Source of the DNA: Citrus sinensis
Lineage: Eukaryota > Streptophyta > Magnoliopsida > Sapindales > Rutaceae
Direction: 5' to 3'
DNA length: 64,000 nt
Assembly: GCF_022201045.2 (NCBI RefSeq)
Contig: NC_068563.1
Span: 496,001-560,000 of the forward strand
Made by a program: the position numbers and the translations under genes. This document shows, piece after piece, positions 1-11,411 of the stretch. Positions within the stretch are counted from its first letter, which is position 1, and each line of letters starts with the position of its first letter. Below the pieces are notes generated by a model. The model saw nothing but the letters and a program-made list of their open reading frames with translations. It had not been told where the DNA came from and did not search any database.

Positions 1-302
1 TAATAATTTTCTTATATATTTATTATAAGAAAATACTTATAAAATAAAAAGTACAAGAAAAATATTTTATTATTAATTTTTATATCAAAATATATATTTT
101 GTATTTTTAATACTTAATTTTTTATTTTAATTTCCATTCATGTAATTTATTTAATCTATAATAAATATGAATGAGAGTGTGATTGAAAATAAGGGAAATA
201 TTATAAATTTATATTATTAAGAGAGTTATTAGTTATTATAAAAATAATAAGAGATAAATAATATATATTTATTACAGTATAGGAACCTCTCTTCAAAAAA
301 CC
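1..302. other. AT-rich intergenic, upstream of chitinase
   Basis: Very AT-rich sequence with no coding potential that I can see. It is probably the distal promoter of the chitinase gene that follows. No repeat boundaries are evident. Confidence 0.5.
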
Positions 303-325
303 TTGACACATACGTTCTATAAATA
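303..325 (+). promoter_or_regulatory. TATA box and W-box core of chitinase promoter
   Basis: TATAAATA lies at 318-325, 70 bp before the chitinase ATG, so transcription should start near 350. A TTGAC core (303-307) sits just upstream. TTGAC is the core bound by WRKY factors, which control many defence chitinases; its use here is inference. Confidence 0.55.
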
Positions 326-395
326 TAACCCTCTAGCCAAAGCTGTGACATACACCAAGCAGAGGATAATTGATATCATAACTGTTGCTTTCAAA

Positions 396-1634
396 ATGAG
401 GCTTATTGGGTCCTTACTAATTTTCTCTCTGGTTTTATCTTTTGTACTAGGAGGCTCAGCAGGGAACTGTGGAAGCGGCGTTGTGTGCCCAGGAGGGGAG
501 TGTTGTAGTCGATTTGGTTGGTGTGGCCTAACAACAGACTACTGTTGTGAAGGCTGCCAAAGTAACTGTAATCAGGTTGTTTGCGGTGAATGTGATCCCG
601 ACGACGGGACGGCTGGTGATGGCGGTGAACTGGGCAAGATCATCTCAAGGAAGATGTTTGAAGACTTGCTTGAGTATAGAAATGATAAACGATGCCCTGC
701 CAGATGCTTCTACACTTATGATGCTTTTATAGAGGCAGCCAAAGCTTTTCCAGCCTTTGGTAATTCTGGAAATGAAACCATGCGTAAAAGAGAAATTGCT
801 GCCTTTTTTGCCCAAACTGGCCATGAAACTACTGGTTTGTTTCAATTCCTGATCAGCTTAATTAAATTTAAAGACTCCTTTTTCCGGTGCACTAACAAGT
901 AATTAAATTTTAATTTGTTACTAATCAATTTTTGTGGTTAATAAACTTACAGGGGGATGGCCCGATGCACCTGGTGGCGAATATGCTTGGGGATATTGCT
1001 TTAATAGGGAAGTTGGCGCTGCGTCGTCCGACTACTGTGATCCTAACTATCCATGTCGAGGGAAGTACTATGGCCGAGGTCCAATTCAACTCTCTTGGTA
1101 GGCTGAACATTTTGAATTAGTATATCATTGTCTGATCTGAATGAGAAAGTCTTGGCCTCTTTAATTAAAAACTTGTTAAATGTGCATTTACATTCTATCG
1201 AACATTAATTATTAACTAATTTGTTGGTGTTTAGGAATTACAATTACTTACGGTGCGGAGAAGGCCTAGGGCTAGGAGAGGAGTTGTTGAACAATCCAGA
1301 CCTTCTTGCTACTGATCCAGTACTATCATTCAAGTCAGCAATCTGGTTCTGGATGACTGCACAGCCACCAAAGCCATCGTGCCACGAAGTCATTATCGAC
1401 GAATGGAAACCATCAGCAAATGACGTAAACGCCGGCCGGCTTCCGGGATACGGTCTAACCACAAATATAATCAACGGTGGAATTGAATGTGGCTACGTTG
1501 GGAATGACGCTGTACGTAACCGTATTGGGTTCTTTACCACTTTCTGTGGCAAGTTTGGGATTCAGCCTGGTGACAATCTTGATTGCTCCAACCAACGGCC
1601 TTATGGCCTTAATCTGATGGCACAATCTATGTGA
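396..1634 (+). CDS. Class I endochitinase (hevein domain + GH19)
   Basis: Hydrolyses beta-1,4 links of chitin in fungal walls; a defence protein. Exons 396-834, 953-1097 and 1235-1634 join in frame to 327 aa. Residues 1-23 form a hydrophobic signal peptide. Residues 24-60 are a Cys-rich hevein-type chitin-binding domain, followed by a short acidic Gly/Asp hinge and the GH19 domain. The HETTGGW motif spans intron 1 and supplies catalytic Glu144; the second catalytic Glu is Glu166, at the spacing of 22 seen in barley chitinase. The C-terminal tail ending NLMAQSM resembles the vacuolar sorting tails of class I enzymes. The first ATG after the TATA box that begins the signal peptide was taken as start; the longer upstream frame opens with TTG. 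One oddity: the usual SHNYN motif reads SWNYN, with the Trp codon split by intron 2. Length is normal for class I. Confidence 0.93.
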
Positions 1635-1667
1635 TCATCATGATCAACGTTTTAGTAAAATAAGCTT

Positions 1668-1687
1668 AATAAAAGCTACTTAATAAA
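1668..1687 (+). terminator. Polyadenylation signals of chitinase
   Basis: Two AATAAA hexamers at 1668-1673 and 1682-1687, beginning 34 bp after the stop codon. These are likely near-upstream poly(A) elements. Confidence 0.5.
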
Positions 1688-2898
1688 AACTTTAGATGTC
1701 ACACTTGTAGGTGGACAACTAAACTGTTACGCTCTTATTGTAAGTAAATTAAATAAGACTGATCCAACATGGATCAATGAGTCTTCTCCATCTTTCATCG
1801 TTTGATTATTTTTTTGAGTTTTTTTGGTAAAATTTTGTACGTTTGTGGTTAGTTATTTTAACAAAATAATTAGTCGAGAAAGGTAAATGTTTTGGGGGTG
1901 AGAAATACCACGATCAGGCACACGAGCAGAATGTGCTCCCTCTGCCTAAAATGACTCCTTGAGGAAGATTAGATCCGATGAAGTGTGTGGCTGGTCACAC
2001 GAGTAGAGTTGGCTCGAGACATGCGAGAAGGGACCAGAACCAAGTCAAATCGAAGACTTGGTCAAAGGTCAACCCGTGGGTTTCCTCCAAAGAATTTGGG
2101 CACAAAGCTCACTCACCAGCAGTTATGCTGCCCATTTGCCTACGGTAGTGATGTCAATGGGGCGGGTTCGGGAGATCATGATCCTCGAACCCGAACCCGA
2201 TTTAGAAGCTATCCCTCAAACCTGTCGCATACCCAAAAATTATATCCCCAAAAATTCCCAAATTGAGCGGGGATTAAAGCAGGGACCCGATCCCTATTTC
2301 TTTAAATAATAATTTCTAAATATTTCAATTTCTTTTTTTTAAAAAAAATTAATAATTCTAACAACCTCTATATTTAGAAATAAAATTACAAATGATCAAA
2401 TTTCATATTAGAAATAAAATTACATGTGATCAAAATTTTAACAACCTACACATAAATAAAAACATAATAAATCTAAACCTTCAACATAATTACAAATGAT
2501 CTAATTTTATATGACAAATCAAAATAATTTTAAGTATTCAACATAAACTTGTAGCCATCACCATTCATGCACGTTCTAAGATTCTTGATAAACCTATAGC
2601 AACATAAACAAAAAATAAATAAAAAATAAAATCATATTTTAACAATTCAACTTAATAAATACTTGACAAAATAATATAAACTAAAACTATATGAGTTACT
2701 CATGCACTTCAAAGTGAACAAAATTTGGATTCATTACAACAGAGTAAATAACTTTTTTTAGTTATTTTTTTATTTTGAACTAAAACTTTATGCTTGTATT
2801 CAAAAACATATTTCCAAAAAAATAATAATAAAAACTAACCAAATGCAATTTTTAAGAATTCCCTGTTTTCAATAATAATAACAATAATACCAAATAGT

Positions 2899-5442
2899 TG
2901 GATCCACCTATGTTGCAACTGTTGCAACATACAACAGTATTTGTCTTCACTTAAAGATACCGTTGGATGTAAAGTAACTGAATCTAACGGTTCGAATTAG
3001 ATAAGCTTTAAATGAGGTCTTGACTGGCAACCGCTGAAATCGGTTATGTATTTATGTAATAGGGAGTAATGGTTTCATGAAATGCATCCAAAAGAGAACA
3101 GCTCTGTTTTATGTAACGCATCACGGTTGAGAATTAATCTGGAGGCTCGTAAATAGAAAGAAGACGATCGTAAACTCTTAGGAGGAAAAGATTTCATTGA
3201 TTCACTTGTGTTGCAACCAATTATGTATATCAATTGACAACTACTCTTTTTTGTATTCTCTCTGCTAGTAGGCCAACCAATTATGTACGGACAATATTGG
3301 GGTTATGAATTGTTTAACTTCTGTTAATGACCTGCACCTGGTTGATGAAAAAAAGACTTGCTTGCTTATCAAAGGAAGCACGTTACTGGGCTTTGCGGAC
3401 GCGCCCCCTTAAAATGATTTATAAAATCACCAAAACAAGGTATATGTTGATGAAAACAAATAAATTTCCTTTTGCATTTTATTATGAATTACCGATTTTT
3501 TTTTTTTTTTTTTAATTTTTGGTGAAGTACTACTATGTTTTGACAGAATTCCCCCACTTTTCATATGGATTTCTTATGTGACATGCATGGGAATTAATGA
3601 ACAGATGCATTTCTGTGCACGTGACTTGGTTGATACAATGTCCAAGTGTATGATATGATGCACATGTTATCATGATTTGCTGATTAAACATTTCTAATAG
3701 TGATTCACTCTCGTACTGAGTACAGACATTTGACACAGTTTTGTAATTTCAGATTTATGATGAATTGATTAATGATTATTTTTCATTATCATGGTTTGAT
3801 GATTGCACGCTTTCGAAGATGATTTTGGCTTCCTCATGCTACTATGTTTCCTTAATTTTTATCCTTGTAGATACTTAGAATCTAGTGCTTATGTGCAACA
3901 CATACTGAAATGCACACAAACTGAGGAATTCCCAGTTGGTTACTAGATCGTGAAGAATCATAAACGTTAATTTTTTTTTTTCAGTAGTCATGACCTCGCC
4001 ACTTCGGCCTTGGCCGAAGTGGTGGGCTGCTGCCCTCACAATGCTTGTGAGGGCAGCGGTTCTAGCCCCCACAATAGTATTGTGGGGGCTAAATGTTCTT
4101 TATATTTAAAAATCATTCTCCCTTGCGAAATGTAAGTGGAGTATGGACATCCCTCTCCTGTGAGGAGTTATTTGTCTGGCCATGTACTTTATAAAATTCA
4201 ATGTAATAATGTAAGTCCCAATTATGTATATCTGATTGTAAATATCAGTGTAATATCTCTGTTATAATAGCAGTTGTTGTAAATATCTGTGTAATGCAGT
4301 AATTTGATGATTAATCAGTATTCAAAAAAATAGTCATGACCTCATAGATGCATATTCTACTAGATCAATGGTTAGTATCATTCAGTTGGTGCAAATTTGA
4401 AGCAGAAGATCTTCCACCATGACCTATTGAAAAGAATATATTCTGTATTCTTTTCAATACAGAATATTTGCCAATGGAATATGTGCATCGTGCAGTTGGA
4501 TTGGATATTGGCTTTTTTTATTTTCTGGCTCCCAACTTCATATTATGTAATTGCCTTAACACATGATATCCTGGGAAGTTTTGAATTACATTGTACTCTG
4601 AGATGAAAATATTCCATTTGTCTTAATAGCGACTAGAGGCATAACTTTACTCCATTCAAGAATGGAATAATACAAATTCTCATAATGCAATAGAATCATG
4701 TTATATGTTATTATTATATGTTATATTACAGAAGTTATAATAATAATTACTATTCTTTTTCTCTTTTTGATTATCTATTTGTTGCGGTTAGCCAGATTCA
4801 GAATTTGGCATCCCTAACCCTTAAACTAAAGCAATACATTTTTTTAATTTACTTTTATATTTGAACTCACCTTCAGAATAAAACTTAACTTTTTCTTCTT
4901 CTTTTTTTAATTTTGGGAATTGCGCGCTGCGTCTGCTCCAAGGCCACAACAACAGCTCAAACGAACGCCATATTCATACTATTTTCACATAATGAGATGT
5001 GCTATTTCGTTATCTTCCAGCACTGCCAAATATTCTTTCCAGTTGGTGGCCACATCCACATCTTTGCTTTCACGATCAGAATCTCTGTTTGGTTTAATTA
5101 ACATCGTTCCTCACTTTGCACACAGCCAAATTGAAACTTCGCAATTGCAATATCTGAGGGATGTAAAAGATATCGATGATCGGAATTTCCAAGGGGTGGA
5201 AAATATTTAGATGCCCACAATTTCTACAGTGTAGAATAATTTCCGATGATTGCTCCAAAACAGTCAATAGCAATGTGATTGTAGACCCTTATTTTAATAT
5301 ATTGTTTTGTACAGATTCTTTTACCAACCGGCTCTTCCATTTACCCATTTTTTAATTTCAACCGTCAGATTCGTACACTTTTAATCGAACGGTATCTCCA
5401 AATGAAGACAAATGGTGTTGTATGTTGCAACATAGGTGAGTC
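2899..5442. mobile_element. Mutator-like element (MULE) nested in the hAT
   Basis: The terminal inverted repeats run about 95 bp (left 2905-3000, right about 5365-5440) and share CACCTATGTTGCAAC and AGATACCGTT blocks. A perfect 9-bp duplication CCAAATAGT flanks it (2890-2898 and 5443-5451). Long TIRs plus a 9-bp duplication define the Mutator superfamily. No MURA transposase frame is visible. Two short open frames inside, an ATG frame at about 3307-3411 and one from 4991 to 5209, look protein-like but I recognise neither; they might be captured host fragments (Pack-MULE), which is unproven. The SINE at 3998-4330 inserted into it later. Confidence 0.8.
3998..4330 (+). mobile_element. tRNA-derived SINE with three head hairpins
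   Basis: A 333-bp retroposed unit with perfect 13-bp duplications tagtcatgacctc (3985-3997 and 4331-4343) and a short 3' A-tail. The head has pol III-like boxes: A box TGGCCGAAGTGG (4011-4022) and B-like box ggttctagccc (about 4057-4067). The first 90 bp fold into three successive hairpins: CCACTTCGGCC/GGCCGAAGTGG, GCTGCCCTCACAA/TTGTGAGGGCAGC and TAGCCCCCACAATA/TATTGTGGGGGCTA. The body is AT-rich. The SINE class follows from duplication, tail and boxes; the family is not identified. Confidence 0.75.
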
Positions 5443-8365
5443 CCAAATAGTATATCAGACAGGTCGTATATCTATAAACCAATACTGAACCATCCATTAA
5501 TGAAAATAAGAATAATATTGATTGGAAGTTTAGAGTTAATATTGAAACAAGATCAAGAAAATCAACAGTTCTACAAGAGTATGATCCAACAATAACCTTC
5601 ATTTACTAGCCTCCTATCTTCAATTTCTTGTAAAACTTCAAAAACAGGTTCACGAAAAAAATCAAGCAAAATTCCCTCTCAAGAACAGGAAAAGATGAAA
5701 GAACATTTATTTTATATGAAATCCTCCGAAGCAATTCACTTCAGAATAAAATCCACAAACCCCTCTTTGTTCTTCACTTCTTGCTCCTTAAACAAGGAAC
5801 AAAAAGTGGGAAAAAAAAAAGATTGATAGATATTGTGGATAGAGATAACTGCAGCACAAACTCAAAAGCAAATGATTACAAAATTAATCTACCATGCAGA
5901 AAATAGCCACGCCTAACAAAATTCTACAGCCCAATACCAGCAACGAAATAGTTTAGATGAAGAAGAAAGAAAATACCTCTACAAGTCTATATGGTCATTC
6001 TTTAAGAGTATTTGCAAGAAGCTGGACTCCAAAAACTTTGCAATGATTTCTGTGAGAGTTAAGAGCAATTAAACAAAAAGGAGAACACCATAATCACATA
6101 GGTAGTTTGTTAATCCACAACAGAATGGCTTCGTCAACACATATCCCTACACATTATCACTTCTAAAACAAAGCTTCCTATAAAACATATATTTGGATAG
6201 AAGAAAAAGAAACCACTCACTCTAATATTGACTTTATCGATTGGAAATAAGTGCATATATATAGAAACAAAAACTACAGAGATTACTAACGGTAGGTATA
6301 CAAAACTTACACAAATGATCGAAACTAATGTACAAAACATTGTCAACATTAGCAATATTGGGTAACTGAGATTTTGACTCACCAATTTCCTAAACAGAAG
6401 TCTACATAACATTTCATGGACTACAAGACATTTGATGTATCTTTGCTTGGCTATATTCTGTTCATTTTCAGCTGCTCGAAAATCCATAAATGGATCCCAT
6501 GCTCATCACTTTGTTTGCATAAATCTTCCATTAAATTTATAGCTGCAAGGCCATACAGTTGCATGCTAGTTATATGGAAAATACAACAGAAGTATAATGG
6601 AGGGCCTAGCCTGCCATCCGCATGTTTAAGTCTGCAGCTACATGAAGTTTACATAAACCAAAACTTCGACCTTGGAAATTAAATAAAAAAACATGCATAG
6701 GAAAAAGAACTTTAGAAACAAAGAAGGTCTCAAAGGCCCACACTTGCAAAAATCCTTTCTTAAGTTTCTTCTATCCCACAGCATTCAGACTCTTTCCAAA
6801 ACGTAAGGCCATTTTCCCATAAAACATAATATCCCACTTAGAGCTGGCAAATTCAATAATTCGGAAGCAATCAAGATCTAATTATTTTTTTCCATATAAC
6901 TAACTTTTTAATGAAAGCAACAAGTCATTTTTTTAACAAGATCTAATTATTTTAAACACTCATTTTCCAACTCAATGGCTAATTAAGAGTTTAAGATCAT
7001 AAAAACCCAAAAATCAAAAAATTCCTTTTACCCTTCTACCGGACTGAAACTAAATGACCCCCCTTTTTCAGTTTTTCCACAAACCAAACAGCACACCACT
7101 AAAAAAATTAAAAATTAAAAAACAAAAGCTTTCCTTCTCTCCCGAGAAAACAAAAATTAAAATTCCCATAATATCATCATTGAAAAAGAGCAGAAGAACA
7201 GATTAGTTTGTTAACCAAGAACAGAGTAGTTTGTTAACCCAGCACAGAACAGAACGGCGTCATCAAGACATATTCCACGTTTCGCATTATCCATTATCAC
7301 CCATAAAACAAAGCTTCTTATAAACCACTCACTCTATTTCGTCAAATTCTTCCTTCTCTGGTTTCATGTTTTCCATCTCTACTTGAAACTTTTCATTCTT
7401 TTCTCTTTTATTAGGCCCAAAGCATGGCTGTCAGTAACTCAAATCATGGCTGCAGCCTCTGTTTCAGTGAGCTCTCCATGGCTGCAGTTTGTGCTTAAGG
7501 CTATGTGACTGAGAATGAAATCAGAAGAAGATGAATGAAAACACGCAAAACGTAAAATTGACTCAAATCAATGAAACCAGATGCAATTTCAAATAAATAA
7601 ATAAATAAAGAAAAATAGGAAAAGCAAAAACCTTGCAGCAGGAGATCCAACAGCGCGGCTGAGTGTTGGTCGCTGACGACAAACGGTGGCGACCGACCAG
7701 CTGTTAGCGACGGCGGCGACGGCGGCGGCGGCTAACGAGCTCTTAGGGTTTCTTTTGGGGGAACGATCGATTCAATCCAAATGGATTAAAGAATAATCTT
7801 TTTTTAGTTTTTATTTTTGGGTCGGGATAGGGGACCCGAACAATCCCCGAATCCAAACCTGAAATTTTTTTGGGCTTAGACCCATATCTGAAACTGACCC
7901 GATTTCATTTTCATATTTTTCTAGGGCCCCATACCCGCCCCAAATTAATCGGGGCCCCGCGGGTATTGCTGCCAACTCTAGCCCACGGTTATGTAATCAA
8001 CCCATCAACGAAGTCGAGAGAGAGAAGGCTAATAATTCCGGTTGGATATAAAAACTTCAAAGAACAGAATTAAGGGAGTTAGACAACTTTTCATTTAATT
8101 TTCTCATACTCTCAATTTATTCACAATTTTATCTTCTCTATCATTCTTTCTTTCTGAAATAAAACTTTTTTTTTTATTTAGAGTAGTTGTAATTACGCCA
8201 CGGGAATCGTGCCCCAAGTTTTTCTAGGCAAACCCAGATCGCTGACTTGAGCGTCAGAGGGTTTACGGTGGAAAAACCTTCAGCATCCCCTGACTAGTTA
8301 TTGTGAACACGTGTTCTTGGAGGAAGTATTTGAGGTCACAGGAACTTGTTCGATAGTGAGGAAGC

Positions 8366-9387
8366 CAAAGGTGGATCCAAGATTTTTAAGTACCCCAAGC
8401 TAAATTTAAAAAAATTATATTGTAAAGTGAACATGAAATTTTATAAGAAAAAAATAAAATACACATAATAAGATGAGAACATTAGAAATCTTACACTAAA
8501 TAATAATTACTTTAAACAAAATAATTATATAAAAATAGAAAATAAAAATGTAATTCAAAACAAAAATATAACTAAAGTTGTACTTTTCGTAACTTCAAAC
8601 AATAGAATTCGTCAATTATGGATTCTGGATCAATAGTATTTGCAATTTCTCTTTCAGCATAGACAACCATACAATTTGAAAGCAACTCATTTTCTATCTT
8701 ATTGCAAAGTGATGTCTTGATAAGGCTCATGGCTGAAAATGCATGCTCTGTTGTGGCTGTAAATGAAAGGAGAGTTTTCCTTTACTTGGATTTATCGAAC
8801 ATTATACCTATAAATTACCATAGCATGAAACTACATAAAAATTAATAAATTAATTAATAATTACAAGCTTAATTAGCATGCTTAAATAAATTAAACAATT
8901 CAATTTTGTTCATCTTTTCCATTTAAAAAAATATTATTAGTAAAAAAATAACAATAATAAATCAACTCAAACTAATAAATCACAAAACTAATTACAAAAA
9001 AAAAGCCAATCAAACATTCAAAATAATAAATTAAAATAATATGTAAAATAAATCAATAAAATCTATCTAAAAAAATAAATAATTTATGCAAGTTCTAAAA
9101 GTATAGTAACATACCAGTAGAAAAATGTATAGATCGCAAAGAAATTGGAAGATGTGAACGGATGATGAATTGTGATTTGTGAAGTAATGAAGGTGAATTG
9201 ATGAAGAATGAAGAATCATGAAGGGTTTGGAATTTTTTTTGTTTTTTTCTAATGATATCGATAGAAGTAAAGGAAAAGTAATAATGATGGATGGCATTTT
9301 TCGTAATTTTAATCAAACTAACTATTTTTTTTTCTTTTTCTGTATCGGGCTGCAGCCCGGTATAGCCCACTAACAGATCCGCCCATG
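8366..9387 (-). mobile_element. TTF/ZMYM1-type hAT remnant
   Basis: A perfect 8-bp duplication gaggaagc (8358-8365 and 9388-9395) flanks a 1022-bp element. Its ends are CAAAGGTGGATCC on the left and CATGGGCGGATC (reverse complement) on the right. It carries only the last part of a transposase on the minus strand, so it is an internal-deletion derivative. It inserted into the U5 part of the solo LTR; the flanks join cleanly across it. Confidence 0.85.
8572..8764 (-). pseudogene. hAT (TTF-type) transposase C-terminal fragment
   Basis: The minus strand reads about 63 residues to a stop at 8572-8574, with the hallmark TEHAFSAMSLIKTSLCNKIE and, later, a DPESIIDEFYCLK stretch. This matches the hAT dimerisation C-terminus of plant TTF-type zinc-finger (ZMYM1-like) proteins. 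The N-terminal zinc finger and catalytic core are absent from the element, so it cannot encode an active enzyme. Confidence 0.8.
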
Positions 9388-9486
9388 GAGGAAGCAAAAC
9401 AAAACCATCTCCCCAATAACAATAAATTTAAGTGTTGACGTGATTGTCTGATCATTATATAGCTCGATCAAATTTCTGCATCAACA

Positions 9487-9692
9487 ATAAACTTGGGCGG
9501 ACCTAAATAGGTATATATTCATATACATAGGCGGACCTTAAAGGAGCTTCAGCCCCTCCATTATATTTTTCTTCTAAATGTGCTCCAAACCCCATTTGAA
9601 AAAGAAATAAAAAGAATTTGGGCACATATTTTATATAACAAAATATTTGTAGTTTAAATGTAATAGTGTTATTTAGTGATTTTGGAAACTTG
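9487..9692. repeat. Fragment with GGCGGACC end motifs
   Basis: Two copies of GGCGGACCT (about 9497 and 9531) followed by an 'agcttcagcccctcca' stretch resemble the ends of TTF-type hAT elements such as the one at 8366. No matching partner end or duplication was found, so this is a degraded piece. Confidence 0.35.
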
Positions 9693-10687
9693 TGCCGCAT
9701 TTACTTGTCAGTAATCAAAATGGATTAGAATTGGAATGAGTTGGAAAATGAATGAGTTGGAATGAGAAGGGGAAATAAGAATTATAATAAATTGTTTACT
9801 TAAACTACAAGAATCGAAATGGAAATGAGTTAGAATCTTATTGATGTGTTTGTTTTATCTTGGAATCAAAATAGGAATAAACTGAATCATTTTAAGTTAC
9901 TAAAATGCCCTTAGTTAATTATAGTAATAATAATAATTATTATTGTCGTTGTTGTTGTTGTCGTTGTCGTCGACATTATTTGTGATTTTTATTAATATAA
10001 AAATGATTAATAATAATAATATTAAAAATAATATCATTAATAATTTATTAAAATACCCTTTGTTAATTATTGTCATTTGATGATGATGATGATAAGAATA
10101 ATAATTAAAATAATAAATAAATAAATAATAGTAATAAATCATAAATAATAACAATAATAACAACAATAAATTTTATAATAATATAAATAATAATAAAAAT
10201 AACAACAACAACAACAACTAAATTCCATAATAAAAATAAATTTTCAGTTTTTTTCGATTTATATTCAAGAACTATAATTATTAATATATTATTGTTAATA
10301 ATATATTAACATATTAATTAATAGTAATAATTATATTAATTAGTTAATAATAATATAAGAATTAATTATAATAATAATAATAATTATTATTATTAAATAA
10401 TATATTTAATATATTTAATTATAATAATAATAAATTAATTAATTATAAATGAGGACAAAATGGGTATTTTTATTTTTTGGGGGGGAAGGGGGCAAAATGG
10501 TCAATCTCAAAAATGGGAGACTCATTCCCAACCCTCTCCTTGGGAATAATTCTCTCATTCCCCCATTCCCAAATTATGGTGGGCTGCATAATTTTAATTT
10601 TGATTTTTTATTCTATTTTATGAAGTAAACGCTGTTAATAATTCTGATTTCGAATTCCGGTTCCCTAATCGGTAAGTAAATGCAACA
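9693..10687. mobile_element. MITE-like element with AT-triplet core
   Basis: The ends are inverted repeats: TGCCGCATTTACTT on the left and TGTTGCATTTACTT on the right (reverse complement). A 3-bp ttg flanks both sides, consistent with a 3-bp target duplication, but the superfamily is unsure. The core (about 9925-10450) is ATT/AAT/ATA triplet repeat, and the apparent open frame there is low-complexity noise. Confidence 0.55.
9925..10450. repeat. AT-triplet microsatellite block
   Basis: Interrupted runs of ATT/AAT/TTG/ATG triplets with almost no unique sequence. It lies inside the MITE-like element. Confidence 0.8.
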
Positions 10688-11411
10688 TTGGTTCAAATCC
10701 TAATAGCCACATAATTCAGCATTTAAGATAAATAATTTATTACAAAATATTTAAAACAAATAAAAAAGCACCCCAAATTAAATTAAAATCTTTTTAACTA
10801 AGCTCTCTTAATTTTGGTGTGTGTGTCCACCATTGTTCATGTATAGATAAAAGTTTAAAATACGCTTTCCAATATTTGATTTCGCTAGGCTTCCGAGGAG
10901 GAGGAGTGGCTTTGCATCTGGTGAGTCATTATTTCTTATTAATTTACCATAAATTGTAGTAGTAGTCATGTGCCTGATACAGATGAACATTTGCATTACC
11001 AGACACTAATTACAGAAACTCGATAACAAAGCCTAGCATTGCTGTTTCCAAAATGTACCATATACGTATTTTAAACAATCAATTACGTTTACAGATTTAA
11101 CTTTTATTTACAGGCTGAGGACTTACTATCAAAATATTTTAGATCCTGAAAATGCGTCAGCATTATTGAACAATTTTAAATGCAAAATGTTAACTACGGG
11201 GGGCTATGCTTATCAAGTGAATTAAATTTCAGAATCCCAGCTTAGACCAATGCTGATCAAAAACTCTTGACAACTAATTAGTAGTTCTCAGTTCAAGCTT
11301 TCTCAATGAGCAGGAAAAAAGTCACCAATAGGATGACAACAAAATCTATCTACAGGTTACAGACCAAAATTATTGAAAGAAAAACTAGCTGGGCATATAA
11401 TAGTACTGGTC
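10688..11411. other. Intergenic, 3' side of NAC gene
   Basis: AT-rich unique-looking sequence. The part nearest 11411 is presumably the NAC 3' untranslated region. No coding region seen. Confidence 0.4.

Larger units (their letters stand above)
2146..7980 (-). mobile_element. hAT-type DNA transposon, non-autonomous, 5.8 kb with its own insertions
   Basis: The ends are TAGTGATGTCAATGG on the left and, in reverse complement, TAGAGTTGGCAGCAA on the right. They are flanked by 8-bp duplications gcctacgg (2138-2145) and gcccacgg (7981-7988), one mismatch. Sub-terminal G/C-rich blocks are typical of plant hATs. Without the Mutator-type insert its own length is about 3.3 kb. No transposase reading frame survives. 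Near the right end the minus strand has a GC-rich exon-like stretch (about 7640-7745) ending in a CAAG|GT donor-like site, perhaps the old 5' untranslated exon. Segments at 6100-6175 and 7205-7325 are diverged copies of each other. Confidence 0.78.
1888..9486 (+). mobile_element. Solo LTR of an LTR retrotransposon, split by nested elements
   Basis: Fossil. It begins TGTTTTGGGG and ends TGCATCAACA, and is flanked by gtaaa (1883-1887) and ataaa (9487-9491), a near-perfect 5-bp target duplication. Without the two hAT insertions and their duplications it measures about 726 bp, a usual LTR size. The right part has the LTR order: TATAAAA (8047-8053), AATAAA (8158-8163), then a GC-richer U5-like segment. 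No primer-binding site or internal region follows, so it is a solo LTR left by recombination. The family is probably Ty3/gypsy, judged only from the style of the U5 end. It must be older than the elements inside it. Confidence 0.72.

Noticed and set aside
6416-6682. Coding-like stretch on the minus strand inside the hAT
   Set aside because: A 37-codon piece looks protein-like (MEDLCKQSDEHGIHLWIFEQ), but there is no donor at its end and no family match that I can name; too weak to call a captured exon.
9915-10166. 83-residue minus-strand frame
   Set aside because: It is the translation of AT-triplet microsatellite (runs of Tyr, Leu, Asn, Ile).
10690-10705. tRNA-like B box (ggttcaaatcc)
   Set aside because: No A box or cloverleaf around it; no tRNA gene.
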